The translations under genes and the position numbers were made by a program. Positions 1 to 4,965 of a stretch of 6,931 bases of DNA are shown here, in pieces. The notes below the pieces were generated by a model that was not told where the DNA came from, searched no databases, and was given only the letters and a program-made list of their open reading frames with translations. Origin of the DNA: JBHIAG01 sp046758465 (GTDB lineage: Bacteria > Acidobacteriota > Terriglobia > Acidiferrales > 2-02-FULL-67-57); contig JBHIAG010000098.1 of assembly GCA_046758465.1 (NCBI GenBank), positions 1 through 6,931 on the forward strand. The letters are read 5' to 3'. Positions within the stretch are counted from its first letter, which is position 1. Each line of letters starts with the position of its first letter.

Positions 1-2
1 AC

Positions 3-23
3 GGCAAGGCACAAGGCCTTGCC
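3..23. repeat. Short inverted repeat at left edge
   Basis: An 8-bp perfect inverted repeat, GGCAAGGC (3-10) and GCCTTGCC (16-23), is separated by 5 nt. Read on the minus strand it lies well past the rplT stop codon. It has the look of a dispersed intergenic hairpin repeat; the family cannot be named from one copy. A run of A at 31-36 becomes a run of T on the minus strand, but it lies before this hairpin in that direction, so it does not make a normal terminator. Confidence 0.5.
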
Positions 24-53
24 CTACCCAAAAAACCTGCATACAACGCCGAG

Positions 54-99
54 CCCGGCGGCCTGCCCCGCGCTTTTCAGCGGGGCACCGGCCGCCGGG
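54..99. repeat. Long GC-rich hairpin past the rplT operon
   Basis: Positions 54-63 (CCCGGCGGCC) pair with 90-99, and 64-71 (TGCCCCGC) pair with 80-87, giving an 18-bp stem with a two-base bulge (88-89) and an 8-nt loop (72-79). It is about 120 nt past the rplT stop. On the minus strand a T6 run begins only about 17 nt beyond the stem, so it is not a textbook intrinsic terminator, yet a stem this stable could block RNA decay from the 3' end or help end the operon transcript. It could equally be a dispersed repetitive hairpin. Confidence 0.6.
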
Positions 100-158
100 G
101 ATTCCTGTGGCAGTTTACACGAGAGGCAACGGAGCGAAAAGCAGGCAATCCTGAACGG

Positions 159-215
159 ACACGGATGACACCGAGGCAAGAACCTATCCGTGTTTATCTG
201 TGTTCATCTGTGGTT
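159..215. repeat. 10-bp tandem repeat with inverted partner
   Basis: Three 10-bp units run end to end: ATCCGTGTTT (186-195), ATCTGTGTTC (196-205) and ATCTGTGGTT (206-215). An inverted copy of the first 8 bases, ACACGGAT, sits at 159-166, so the element can fold with a 19-nt loop. From memory, ATCTGTGTTCATCTGTGG-type repeats are scattered between genes in many environmental bacteria. This copy ends only 7 bases from the rplT stop codon. Its function is unknown. Confidence 0.7.
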
Positions 216-222
216 TCAAAAG

Positions 223-588
223 CTAGGCGGGTGCCGGGAAGGCTTGCTTGGCCTGCTGGGCCAGCGCGGCGAAGGCCTCAGGGTCGTGGACGGCCAGGTC
301 AGCCAGGACCTTGCGGTCGAGCTCAATGCCGGCCTTCTTCAGCCCGCCGATGAAGCGGCTGTAGGTGAGTTCGTGCTGGGCGGCGGCGGCACTGATGCGG
401 GTAATCCAGAGCCGGCGGAAGTCGCGCTTGCGGTTGCGGCGGTCGCGGAAGGCAAACTGCAGTCCCCGCATTACCGCAAGCCGCGCCTGGCGATGCAGCT
501 TCGACTTGGTGAGGTAGTAGCCCTTGGCTTGCTTAAGAATTTTCTTGCGCCGCCGTGCCCGGCGCGGGCCACGCTTGACTCTTGGCAT
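223..588 (-). CDS. rplT: 50S ribosomal protein L20
   Basis: L20 is an early-assembly protein of the large ribosomal subunit that binds 23S rRNA. The 121-residue product (E. coli has 118) opens with the family signature MPRVKRG, followed by a very basic N-terminal tail (RRARRRKKILKQAKGYY) that threads into rRNA, then the globular part with FRDRRNRKRDFRRLWI and the conserved YSRFIGGLKKAGIELDRKVLADLA. The ATG at 588 is preceded by AAGGG 4 nt upstream. It is the last gene of a minus-strand thrS-infC-rpmI-rplT run, 36 nt after rpmI. In E. coli and Bacillus, L20 represses its own operon by binding the mRNA upstream of rpmI or infC; whether this happens here cannot be seen. In many bacteria pheS and pheT follow, but no coding sequence follows here within the 222 bases left. 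Confidence 0.98.
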   Translation of the reverse strand: MPRVKRGPRRARRRKKILKQAKGYYLTKSKLHRQARLAVMRGLQFAFRDRRNRKRDFRRLWITRISAAAAQHELTYSRFIGGLKKAGIELDRKVLADLAVHDPEAFAALAQQAKQAFPAPA

Positions 589-624
589 TTATCCCTTACT
601 CCCTGCGGTCTACTGCATTCATTT

Positions 625-825
625 CTACCGCGCGTAGGGCAGCAGCCTGCGCACATGCGCCGCCTCGGCTGGGCTCACCAGGGCCGCGCGGCCCAGCTCC
701 CGCTTGCGCTTCCGCCGCTTGCTGGTCAGGATGTGGCGCAACCCCGACCGCCGCCGCAGCACCTTGCCCCTACCGGTAATCTTGAAGCGCTTGGCCGCCC
801 CCCGATGGGTCTTCAACTTAGGCAC
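625..825 (-). CDS. rpmI: 50S ribosomal protein L35
   Basis: L35 is a small basic protein of the large ribosomal subunit. The 66-residue product starts (M/V)PKLKTHRGAAKRFKITGRGKVLRRRSG and continues with HILTSKRRKRKRELG, matching the family along its full length. The start is a GTG at 825, chosen because it aligns with the universal MPK-KTHRGAAKRF N-terminus and has GAGAGGA 5 nt upstream. An open frame continues upstream to 903, but those residues only mirror infC in another frame. The gene overlaps the end of infC by 8 nt, a layout that favours translational coupling, so L35 production probably depends on ribosomes finishing infC. rplT follows after 36 nt. Confidence 0.96.
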   Translation of the reverse strand: MPKLKTHRGAAKRFKITGRGKVLRRRSGLRHILTSKRRKRKRELGRAALVSPAEAAHVRRLLPYAR

Positions 826-1375
826 GAGAATCCTCTCTCGCTTGCTTGGGCGTCGCCCGGGCGGCCGCCGGCCGCGCACCCAGCTTCGGCGCCAGGATGG
901 CAATCAGCACGCGGCCTTCCATGAACGGCGACATCTCCACCGTGCCCACGTCCGCGATTTCGCCAATCAGCCGCTCGAGCTGCTTGCGGCCAATCTCCGG
1001 ATGCCTCATCTCGCGCCCGCGGAACCGCACCACCGCCTTCACCTTGTCGCCTTCGCTCAGGAAACGAATCACGTGGTTTTTCTTGAACTGATAATCGTGC
1101 TCGTCGGTGTGAGGTCGGAACTTGACCTCTTTCAGGTGAATCGACTTCTGATGCTTGCGCTGTTCGTGGAGTTTCTTGTTGAGCTGGTAGAGGTATTTCC
1201 CGTAGTCCATGATTTTGCAGACGGGCGGCTGCGCCGTGGGGGAAATCTCTACCAGGTCGAGCCCTTTTTCCCGGGCGAGCTTGAGCGCCTCCAGCGGCGG
1301 GAGGACACCCACCTGCTGGCCGGTCTCGTCAATCAAGCGTACTTCGTGCGCCCGGATGCGTTGGTTTACGCGCAA
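818..1375 (-). CDS. infC: Translation initiation factor IF-3
   Basis: IF-3 binds the 30S subunit, keeps 50S off and rejects initiation at non-standard start codons. From the TTG at 1375 the product is 185 residues (E. coli 180). The N-terminal domain (about 1-75) holds RVNQRIRAHEVRLIDETGQQVGV, LVEISPTAQPPVCKIMDYGKY and the lysine-rich linker region. The C-terminal domain (about 78-168) has KEVKFRPHTDEHDY and VRFRGREMRHPEIG. A short Ala/Arg tail (GARPAAARATPKQAREDSRA) extends past the fold. The start is uncertain: the TTG has no Shine-Dalgarno sequence near it, while a strong AAAGGAGG lies 26 nt upstream with only ATC (1399) or ACG (1396) in frame just after it. The true protein may therefore be 7-8 residues longer (ITSVSNRT-). 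No ATG, GTG or further TTG occurs in frame before the upstream TAA. infC often starts with AUU, AUC or AUA for autoregulation. The end overlaps rpmI by 8 nt. Confidence 0.96.
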   Translation of the reverse strand: MRVNQRIRAHEVRLIDETGQQVGVLPPLEALKLAREKGLDLVEISPTAQPPVCKIMDYGKYLYQLNKKLHEQRKHQKSIHLKEVKFRPHTDEHDYQFKKNHVIRFLSEGDKVKAVVRFRGREMRHPEIGRKQLERLIGEIADVGTVEMSPFMEGRVLIAILAPKLGARPAAARATPKQAREDSRA

Positions 1376-1396
1376 CGTGCGATTGGATACGCTCGT

Positions 1397-1409
1397 GATC
1401 GCCTCCTTT
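1397..1409 (-). promoter_or_regulatory. infC: Extended Shine-Dalgarno and possible ATC start of infC
   Basis: On the minus strand 1409-1397 reads AAAGGAGGCGATC. This matches the complement of the usual 16S rRNA 3' end (AAAGGAGGTGATC) at 12 of 13 positions. It therefore marks strong ribosome binding just upstream of infC, but the nearest ordinary start codon (TTG 1375) is 26 nt past GGAGG, too far for normal use. The in-frame ATC is 2 nt past GGAGG and the next codon, ACG, is 5 nt past it. A rare start codon here would fit IF-3 autoregulation; which codon is used is not settled by sequence. Confidence 0.7.
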
Positions 1410-1415
1410 GGGTTG

Positions 1416-1443
1416 TTAAACGTCCAAGGTTAAACGTCAAAGG
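1416..1443. repeat. 14-bp direct repeat in infC leader
   Basis: TTAAACGTCCAAGG (1416-1429) is followed directly by TTAAACGTCAAAGG (1430-1443), identical at 13 of 14 bases. The unit can be seen as two heptamers. It lies 7 nt upstream of the infC Shine-Dalgarno sequence (minus-strand sense) and so would be part of the infC 5' leader if the promoter at 1502-1510 is used. It is AT-rich compared with its surroundings, which may keep the ribosome-binding region unfolded. This last point is inference. Confidence 0.6.
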
Positions 1444-1459
1444 GTAAAGAGCTCACTGC

Positions 1460-1490
1460 GTGCTGTTCTGTTCAGGCTCCCCACAGGCAC
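1460..1490 (-). promoter_or_regulatory. Possible stem-loop in infC leader
   Basis: In the minus-strand RNA, GUGCCUGU (1490-1483) can pair with ACAGCAC (1466-1460), leaving one bulged C and a 16-nt loop. The stem lies between the candidate infC promoter and the Shine-Dalgarno sequence. infC-rpmI-rplT leaders are sites of L20 feedback in several bacteria, so the stem is placed where such control would act. The pairing is short and I do not recognise a known L20-binding fold. Confidence 0.25.
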
Positions 1491-1501
1491 TCAGCCGCGC
1501 C

Positions 1502-1510
1502 AGTATAGCA
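1502..1510 (-). promoter_or_regulatory. Candidate extended -10 promoter for infC operon
   Basis: On the minus strand 1510-1502 reads TGCTATACT, an extended -10 element (TGn followed by TATACT, 5 of 6 to TATAAT). A perfect TTGACA is present upstream, overlapping the thrS stop codon, but its 21-nt spacing is too long for a normal pair, so the extended -10 would have to carry recognition. It sits in the 155-nt gap between thrS and infC and would start a leader of roughly 90 nt. This suggests infC-rpmI-rplT can be transcribed apart from thrS. Confidence 0.45.
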
Positions 1511-1530
1511 CAAGCTGGAAACACTCGGTG

Positions 1531-3516
1531 TCAAGGTTTGGGTGCACGGGTGCGGAGGAGGTCGGCGCAGCGGGCGAGGAAGGCGTCGAGCGTCTGGGCG
1601 CCCAGGTCGCCTTCGGCGCGCGCGCGCACGCTCACGGTGCCCGCTTGCTCCTCGCGCTTGCCGGCCACGAGCATAAAGGGCACCTTGTGGAGTTGGGCAT
1701 CGCGGATGCGGTAGTTGAGGCTCTCGTTGCGGTCGTCGAGCTCGACCCGCAAGCCCGCCGGCCCCGAAGCCATCGGGGCCGCGCGCAGTTTCGCCGCTAC
1801 CTGGGCGGCGTAGGCGTGCACCTTCTCGCTGATGGGCAGTATCACCACTTGCACCGGCGCCAGCCAGAAGGGAAAAGCGCCGGCGTAGTGCTCGATCAGG
1901 ATGCCGAAGAAGCGCTCGACCGAACCCCACAGCGCCCGGTGCACCATCACCGGCTGGTGCAGTTGCCCGTCTTCGCCCACATACTTGAGCTCGAAGCGTT
2001 CCGGCAGGTTGAAATCGAACTGGATGGTCGAGAGCTGCCAGGGCCGGCCAATGGCGTCAATCAGCCTGATATCAATCTTGGGGCCGTAAAAGGCGGCCTC
2101 GCCGCGCTTGTAGGTGAAGGAAACCTTGCGGCTTTCCAGCGCATGGGCGAGCACCCGCTCGGCTTGCTCCCAGCCTTCCGCGGTGCCGGCAAAGTGGCCG
2201 CGGTCGGCAGGGTCGCCGCCCGAGAGGTTCACCTCAAAGCGGTCAAAGCCAAACACGCGCAGGGTCTCCAGGGCAAAGTCCATGCAGCCGAGGATCTCCT
2301 CTTCGGCCTGCGCGGGCGTGCAGAAGATGTGGGCGTCGTCCACCGTGAAGCCCCGCACCCGCAGCAACCCCTGCACCACGCCCGAGCGCTCGTAGCGATA
2401 GACCGTGCCCAGCTCGGCCAGGCGCACGGGTAACTGGCGGTAGCTACGCCGCTGCGACTGGTAGATCAGGATGTGCCCGGGGCAGTTCATCGGCTTGAGC
2501 TGATAGCGCGTCTTCTCTACCTCAATCGGGGCAAACATATTTTCGGTGAACCAGTCGAGGTGGCCACTGGTCTTCCACATATCGAGCCGCATCACGTGCG
2601 GTGTATAGACCAACTGGTAGCCGCGCCGGAGGTACTCGGCCCGCAGCCAGTCTTCCATCACCGTGCGGACCGCGCCCCCCTTCGGGTGCCAGAAGATGAG
2701 CCCCGAGCCGGCCTTCTCCTGGATGCTAAACAGGTCGAGTTCGCGGCCGAGTTTGCGGTGGTCGCGCTGGCGGGCCTCCTCGAGCTGGTGGAGGTAGGCG
2801 TCGAGTTCCTCCTGGGTGGGGAAGCTGGTGCCGTAGATGCGCTGCATCTGCGGGTTGCCCTCGATGCCTTTCCAGTAGGCCCCGCTGACGTTCAGTAGCT
2901 TGAAGGCCTTGATGCGGCCCGCCGACGGGATGTGCGGCCCGCGGCAGAAGTCCACGAACTTCCCCAGCACGTAGACGGAAAAGTCGTTGCCCGAAGCCTT
3001 CTCCCGCACCAGCTCGCACTTGAAGTCTTGATTGTGCCCGGCGTAATAGCGCAGGCCTTCCTCGCGCGACATCATCTTGCGCTCGTAGGGAAGGTCGGCG
3101 TCGCGCAGCTCGCCCATCTTCTCCTCAATCCGGGCCAGGTCTTCGGGCGTGAAGGGCTCAGCGCGCAGGAACTCGTAGAAAAAGCCGTTCTCGGTGGGCG
3201 GGCCGACGCCCAGCTTGACCTCGGGGTAGAGTTCGAGCACGGCGGCGGCCAGCAAATGCGCCGAACTGTGACGGAAGACGTCGAGCGCCTCGCGCTCCTC
3301 CGCGGTCAGGAAGGCCAGTTGAGTGTCGGCTTCGAGCGGCCGGTTGAGGTCCCACAACTCGCCGTCGCCTGCCTGGCCGGCAGGCAGGCACCGGGCCACC
3401 AGCGCTCGCTCGGCCAGCAGCGGATCAATCTGGCGGAGGAGTGCGAGCGGTGTGGTGCCGCGCGCCACCTCGTGGCTCTTGCCGTCCGGCAATGTGACGC
3501 GAATCTTCTCGGCCAT
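1531..3516 (-). CDS. thrS: Threonyl-tRNA synthetase
   Basis: ThrRS charges tRNA-Thr in the cytoplasm and edits mischarged Ser-tRNA-Thr. The product has 661 residues (E. coli 642). Order of domains: TGS (about 1-62); editing domain with HSSAH (H83, H87) and CRGPH (C191, H195); class II catalytic core with motif 2 in YRYERSGVVQGLLRVRGF, the zinc ligands C345 (MNCPGH), H396 (DDAHIF) and H526 (VHRALWG), and motif 3 in GSVERFFGILIEHY; and the anticodon-binding domain from about 554, with VELDDRNESLNYRIRDAQLHKVPFMLV. The ATG at 3516 was chosen over an upstream frame beginning at 3552 because it aligns with the TGS start and has GAGGGAG just upstream. Two short hairpin-encoded insertions (residues 43-50 and 581-587) interrupt otherwise ordinary sequence. 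Compared with E. coli, the usual His of motif 2 (LHGL) reads Gln here (VQGL). It heads the thrS-infC-rpmI-rplT run, and infC follows after 155 nt. Confidence 0.98.
   Translation of the reverse strand: MAEKIRVTLPDGKSHEVARGTTPLALLRQIDPLLAERALVARCLPAGQAGDGELWDLNRPLEADTQLAFLTAEEREALDVFRHSSAHLLAAAVLELYPEVKLGVGPPTENGFFYEFLRAEPFTPEDLARIEEKMGELRDADLPYERKMMSREEGLRYYAGHNQDFKCELVREKASGNDFSVYVLGKFVDFCRGPHIPSAGRIKAFKLLNVSGAYWKGIEGNPQMQRIYGTSFPTQEELDAYLHQLEEARQRDHRKLGRELDLFSIQEKAGSGLIFWHPKGGAVRTVMEDWLRAEYLRRGYQLVYTPHVMRLDMWKTSGHLDWFTENMFAPIEVEKTRYQLKPMNCPGHILIYQSQRRSYRQLPVRLAELGTVYRYERSGVVQGLLRVRGFTVDDAHIFCTPAQAEEEILGCMDFALETLRVFGFDRFEVNLSGGDPADRGHFAGTAEGWEQAERVLAHALESRKVSFTYKRGEAAFYGPKIDIRLIDAIGRPWQLSTIQFDFNLPERFELKYVGEDGQLHQPVMVHRALWGSVERFFGILIEHYAGAFPFWLAPVQVVILPISEKVHAYAAQVAAKLRAAPMASGPAGLRVELDDRNESLNYRIRDAQLHKVPFMLVAGKREEQAGTVSVRARAEGDLGAQTLDAFLARCADLLRTRAPKP
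1759..1781. repeat. In-frame hairpin insertion in thrS, anticodon-binding domain
   Basis: CGGCCCCGA (1759-1767) and TCGGGGCCG (1773-1781) form perfect 9-bp arms around a 5-nt loop. The insertion is read as PMASGPA (residues 581-587, positions 1756-1776) between KLRAA and GLRVELDDRNE, where ThrRS proteins normally run straight from the helix into the strand (E. coli has KLSNAGIRVKADLRNE). The extra seven codons keep the frame and lie in a surface turn, so the enzyme should still fold. Confidence 0.65.
3367..3390. repeat. In-frame palindromic insertion in thrS, TGS domain
   Basis: GCCTGCCTG (3367-3375) and CAGGCAGGC (3381-3389) form 9-bp arms around GCCGG. The 24 bases 3367-3390 are read in frame as CLPAGQAG (residues 43-50), placed between ALVAR and DGELWDLNRPL where ThrRS normally has only a short VNGEL-type turn. 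From memory, LPAGRQAG-like peptides from the same kind of palindrome turn up in proteins of many uncultured bacteria. Codons before and after align with the family, so this looks like an insertion rather than family variation. Confidence 0.7.
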
Positions 3517-3554
3517 CGTCTCCCTCAGCCCTGCTGTCGGGCAAAGAAACAAGA

Positions 3555-3583
3555 AAACTAGCAGAAGCCTGCAGATGGGTCAA
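3555..3583 (-). promoter_or_regulatory. Candidate promoter of thrS
   Basis: On the minus strand TTGACC (3583-3578, 5 of 6 to TTGACA) is followed after exactly 17 nt by TAGTTT (3560-3555), which is a weak -10 hexamer but has TGC directly before it (extended -10). It lies in the 86-nt gap between the upstream minus-strand gene and thrS and would give a leader of about 30 nt, too short for a T-box or other long attenuator. Confidence 0.5.
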
Positions 3584-3602
3584 CGGAGCAGAAACTACAC
3601 TG

Positions 3603-4316
3603 CTAGCGGAGGAGATGGGGCGAGATGGGCAGGCGCAGGGTTTGCCCGGCGAACTCGAAGCGAGCGGTCAGCTGCCAGCCAGCTCTGCGGCGATACGAGT
3701 AATCCCAGCGGGGAGCCGGGAGCGGGTCGCGGCCCGGCGGGGCTTGGAGTTCAGTTGGCTTGCGGGCGACGATCAGCTTGTGCTGCCAGTCCACCACGAC
3801 CGCCTCCAGGGTGCCCCGAGGCTTGAACACGCCCCAGTAAGCCACTAAGTTGCGCTCCCAGGCGGGCGTTGAACGTGCCTCAACGAAGTAGGGAAAGCGC
3901 GGATAGTGGATGTGGTGTTGCGCCACCTCCAGCACCGCCCAGGGCCCCAGGCCTTCGGGGCGGGGTGGGTCCGCGGTCGTGTCCATGCGGCAGGAGCGGT
4001 AGGCCACGAATCCTTCCAGCAGCGGCAAGTGTTTGCCCGCGACGTAGTCGAGCAACAGCCCACCCCTGGCTGCGTCGCCCCGTAAGTACAGCGGGCGGCA
4101 GACCAGCGGAGCACTTCCACCTGACTCGCTCCGCACGGCCGGCCCGTAGCGCAGTGGCCCCGTACGGGCAGGCCGCTCCGCCGTTTGCGCGGCGGTCGGC
4201 AGCGTCAACAGGAGGGCGAGACCTGCCCGTAGGGTCAGCATCCGTGCGCGCATCGCCGTCAATGCTAGTGCCGTTCCAAACTTAGTCCCCATAATTCCGC
4301 CCTCGTTCCCTTGCAT
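3603..4316 (-). CDS. Hypothetical protein with likely signal peptide
   Basis: I do not recognise this family. From the ATG at 4316 it has 237 residues. That start has AAAGAGG 7 nt upstream; an in-frame ATG at 4292 also has a fair GAGG upstream and is the main alternative. An open frame runs further, to 4523, but those residues have no support. A hydrophobic segment (AGLALLLTLPTAAQTA, residues 31-46), preceded by arginines (MRARMLTLR), looks like an export signal with possible cleavage after AQTA, though the part before it is unusually long. The rest is globular, rich in Arg, Pro and aromatic residues, with only two cysteines (C73, C109) that could form a disulfide after export. There is no repeat, lipobox or further membrane segment. 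The gene is divergent from archease and 86 nt upstream of thrS. The function is unknown. Confidence 0.75.
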   Translation of the reverse strand: MQGNEGGIMGTKFGTALALTAMRARMLTLRAGLALLLTLPTAAQTAERPARTGPLRYGPAVRSESGGSAPLVCRPLYLRGDAARGGLLLDYVAGKHLPLLEGFVAYRSCRMDTTADPPRPEGLGPWAVLEVAQHHIHYPRFPYFVEARSTPAWERNLVAYWGVFKPRGTLEAVVVDWQHKLIVARKPTELQAPPGRDPLPAPRWDYSYRRRAGWQLTARFEFAGQTLRLPISPHLLR

Positions 4317-4395
4317 GAGATCGCCTCTTTGCCACACGCAATAAGTAGCTCGAAACAAGTGGAACGGTACTAGGATAGATGCTTGGAGCGCGCCA

Positions 4396-4911
4396 ATGGC
4401 TGGCAAGAAAAGACGGAAGCAGAGGAAGCAGACAAGTAGAGCAGGCGGCCGGGCACGCTCTGTGCCAGCGTACGAATTTCTCGACCATCCCGCCGATGTA
4501 GGCTTTGTGGCGCGCGGGCGCACGCTGGCGCAGCTCTTTGCCCATGCCGCCCGGGCGATGCTGGACTACGGCTGGGATCTGAGCACTGTGCGCGCGCGAA
4601 AGAAGGTAAGGGTAAGCGTCGCTGGTCACGACCTGGAAAGCCTGCTCTACAACTGGCTGGCCGAAATTCTCTCCCGCGCCGACGCCGAAAATTGGATCTT
4701 CAAGACAGTGACAGTGAACCGAGTCACCGCACAAGGTACAAGACACAAGGTACAAGGTACAGAGTACCAGGTACAAGGTACGGCTGCGGGCGAACCCTTC
4801 CTCCGCGCCCGCCACCGCGCCCGCACCTACATCAAGGCCGTCACCTACCACCAGCTCGCGGTCCAGCAAACCCCAGGCGGTTTCGAAGCCACGGTCTTCC
4901 TCGACGTCTAA
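4396..4911 (+). CDS. Archease, RtcB-activating protein
   Basis: Archease is a small cofactor that promotes guanylylation and turnover of the RNA ligase RtcB. The 171-residue product contains the family signature YEFLDHPADVGFVARGRTLAQLF (residues 26-48, with metal-binding D30, H31 and D34), HDLESLLYNWLAEIL (78-92), GEPFLRARH (132-140), KAVTYHQLAV (147-156) and the closing ATVFLDV with conserved D170. Typical members are about 140 residues. The surplus comes from a 25-residue basic N-terminal tail (MAGKKRRKQRKQTSRAGGRAR) and from a 7-bp tandem repeat read as residues 113-128 (repeating VQGT). The ATG has GGAG 7 nt upstream, which supports this start over the domain edge. rtcB lies downstream on the same strand but with an opposing nuclease gene between them, so the two are not a simple operon. 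No terminator is visible after the TAA. Confidence 0.93.
   Translation: MAGKKRRKQRKQTSRAGGRARSVPAYEFLDHPADVGFVARGRTLAQLFAHAARAMLDYGWDLSTVRARKKVRVSVAGHDLESLLYNWLAEILSRADAENWIFKTVTVNRVTAQGTRHKVQGTEYQVQGTAAGEPFLRARHRARTYIKAVTYHQLAVQQTPGGFEATVFLDV
4731..4779. repeat. Seven-unit heptamer tandem repeat inside archease
   Basis: Seven units of 7 bp fill 4731-4779 without gaps: ACAAGGT, ACAAGAC, ACAAGGT, ACAAGGT, ACAGAGT, ACCAGGT, ACAAGGT. Four are identical. Because 7 bp does not divide by 3, the reading frame cycles every 21 bp and yields a seven-residue peptide repeat beginning QGT (QGTRHKV, QGTEYQV, QGTAAGE). The frame is kept on both sides. It resembles in kind the short heptamer repeats described from cyanobacteria, though those normally lie between genes. 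Confidence 0.85.
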
Positions 4912-4965
4912 CCCTCTGCCTCCCCCTCGCTGGCAAGCCGCCCTCTATCTGGATGTGTGAGCGCG

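Noticed and set aside
54..99. Intrinsic terminator of the rplT operon
   Set aside because: There is no T tract directly after the stem on either strand; kept only as a hairpin.
625..903. Longer, 92-residue version of L35
   Set aside because: The extra 26 N-terminal residues mirror infC in another frame; the GTG at 825 fits the universal L35 N-terminus and has a good Shine-Dalgarno site.
190..924. 244-residue plus-strand open frame over rplT and rpmI
   Set aside because: It starts inside the 10-bp repeat and is antisense to two ribosomal protein genes; the product resembles nothing known.
704..1447. 247-residue plus-strand open frame over infC
   Set aside because: Antisense shadow of infC with no ribosome-binding site or recognisable motif.
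1616..1627. Alternating CG tract as a Z-DNA signal
   Set aside because: It codes for RARA in ThrRS and is expected in such GC-rich sequence.
3517..3602. T-box or other leader controlling thrS
   Set aside because: The gap is 86 nt, with a promoter candidate leaving about 30 nt of leader, and no T-box sequence is present.
4317..4523. N-terminal extension of the hypothetical protein
   Set aside because: It would overlap the archease start and its ribosome-binding site, while the ATG at 4316 has its own Shine-Dalgarno sequence.
4731..4779. CRISPR array
   Set aside because: The units are 7 bp with no spacers.
4282..4869. Minus-strand frame with a repeating TLYLVLCT peptide
   Set aside because: This is the reverse reading of the archease heptamer repeat, not a membrane protein.
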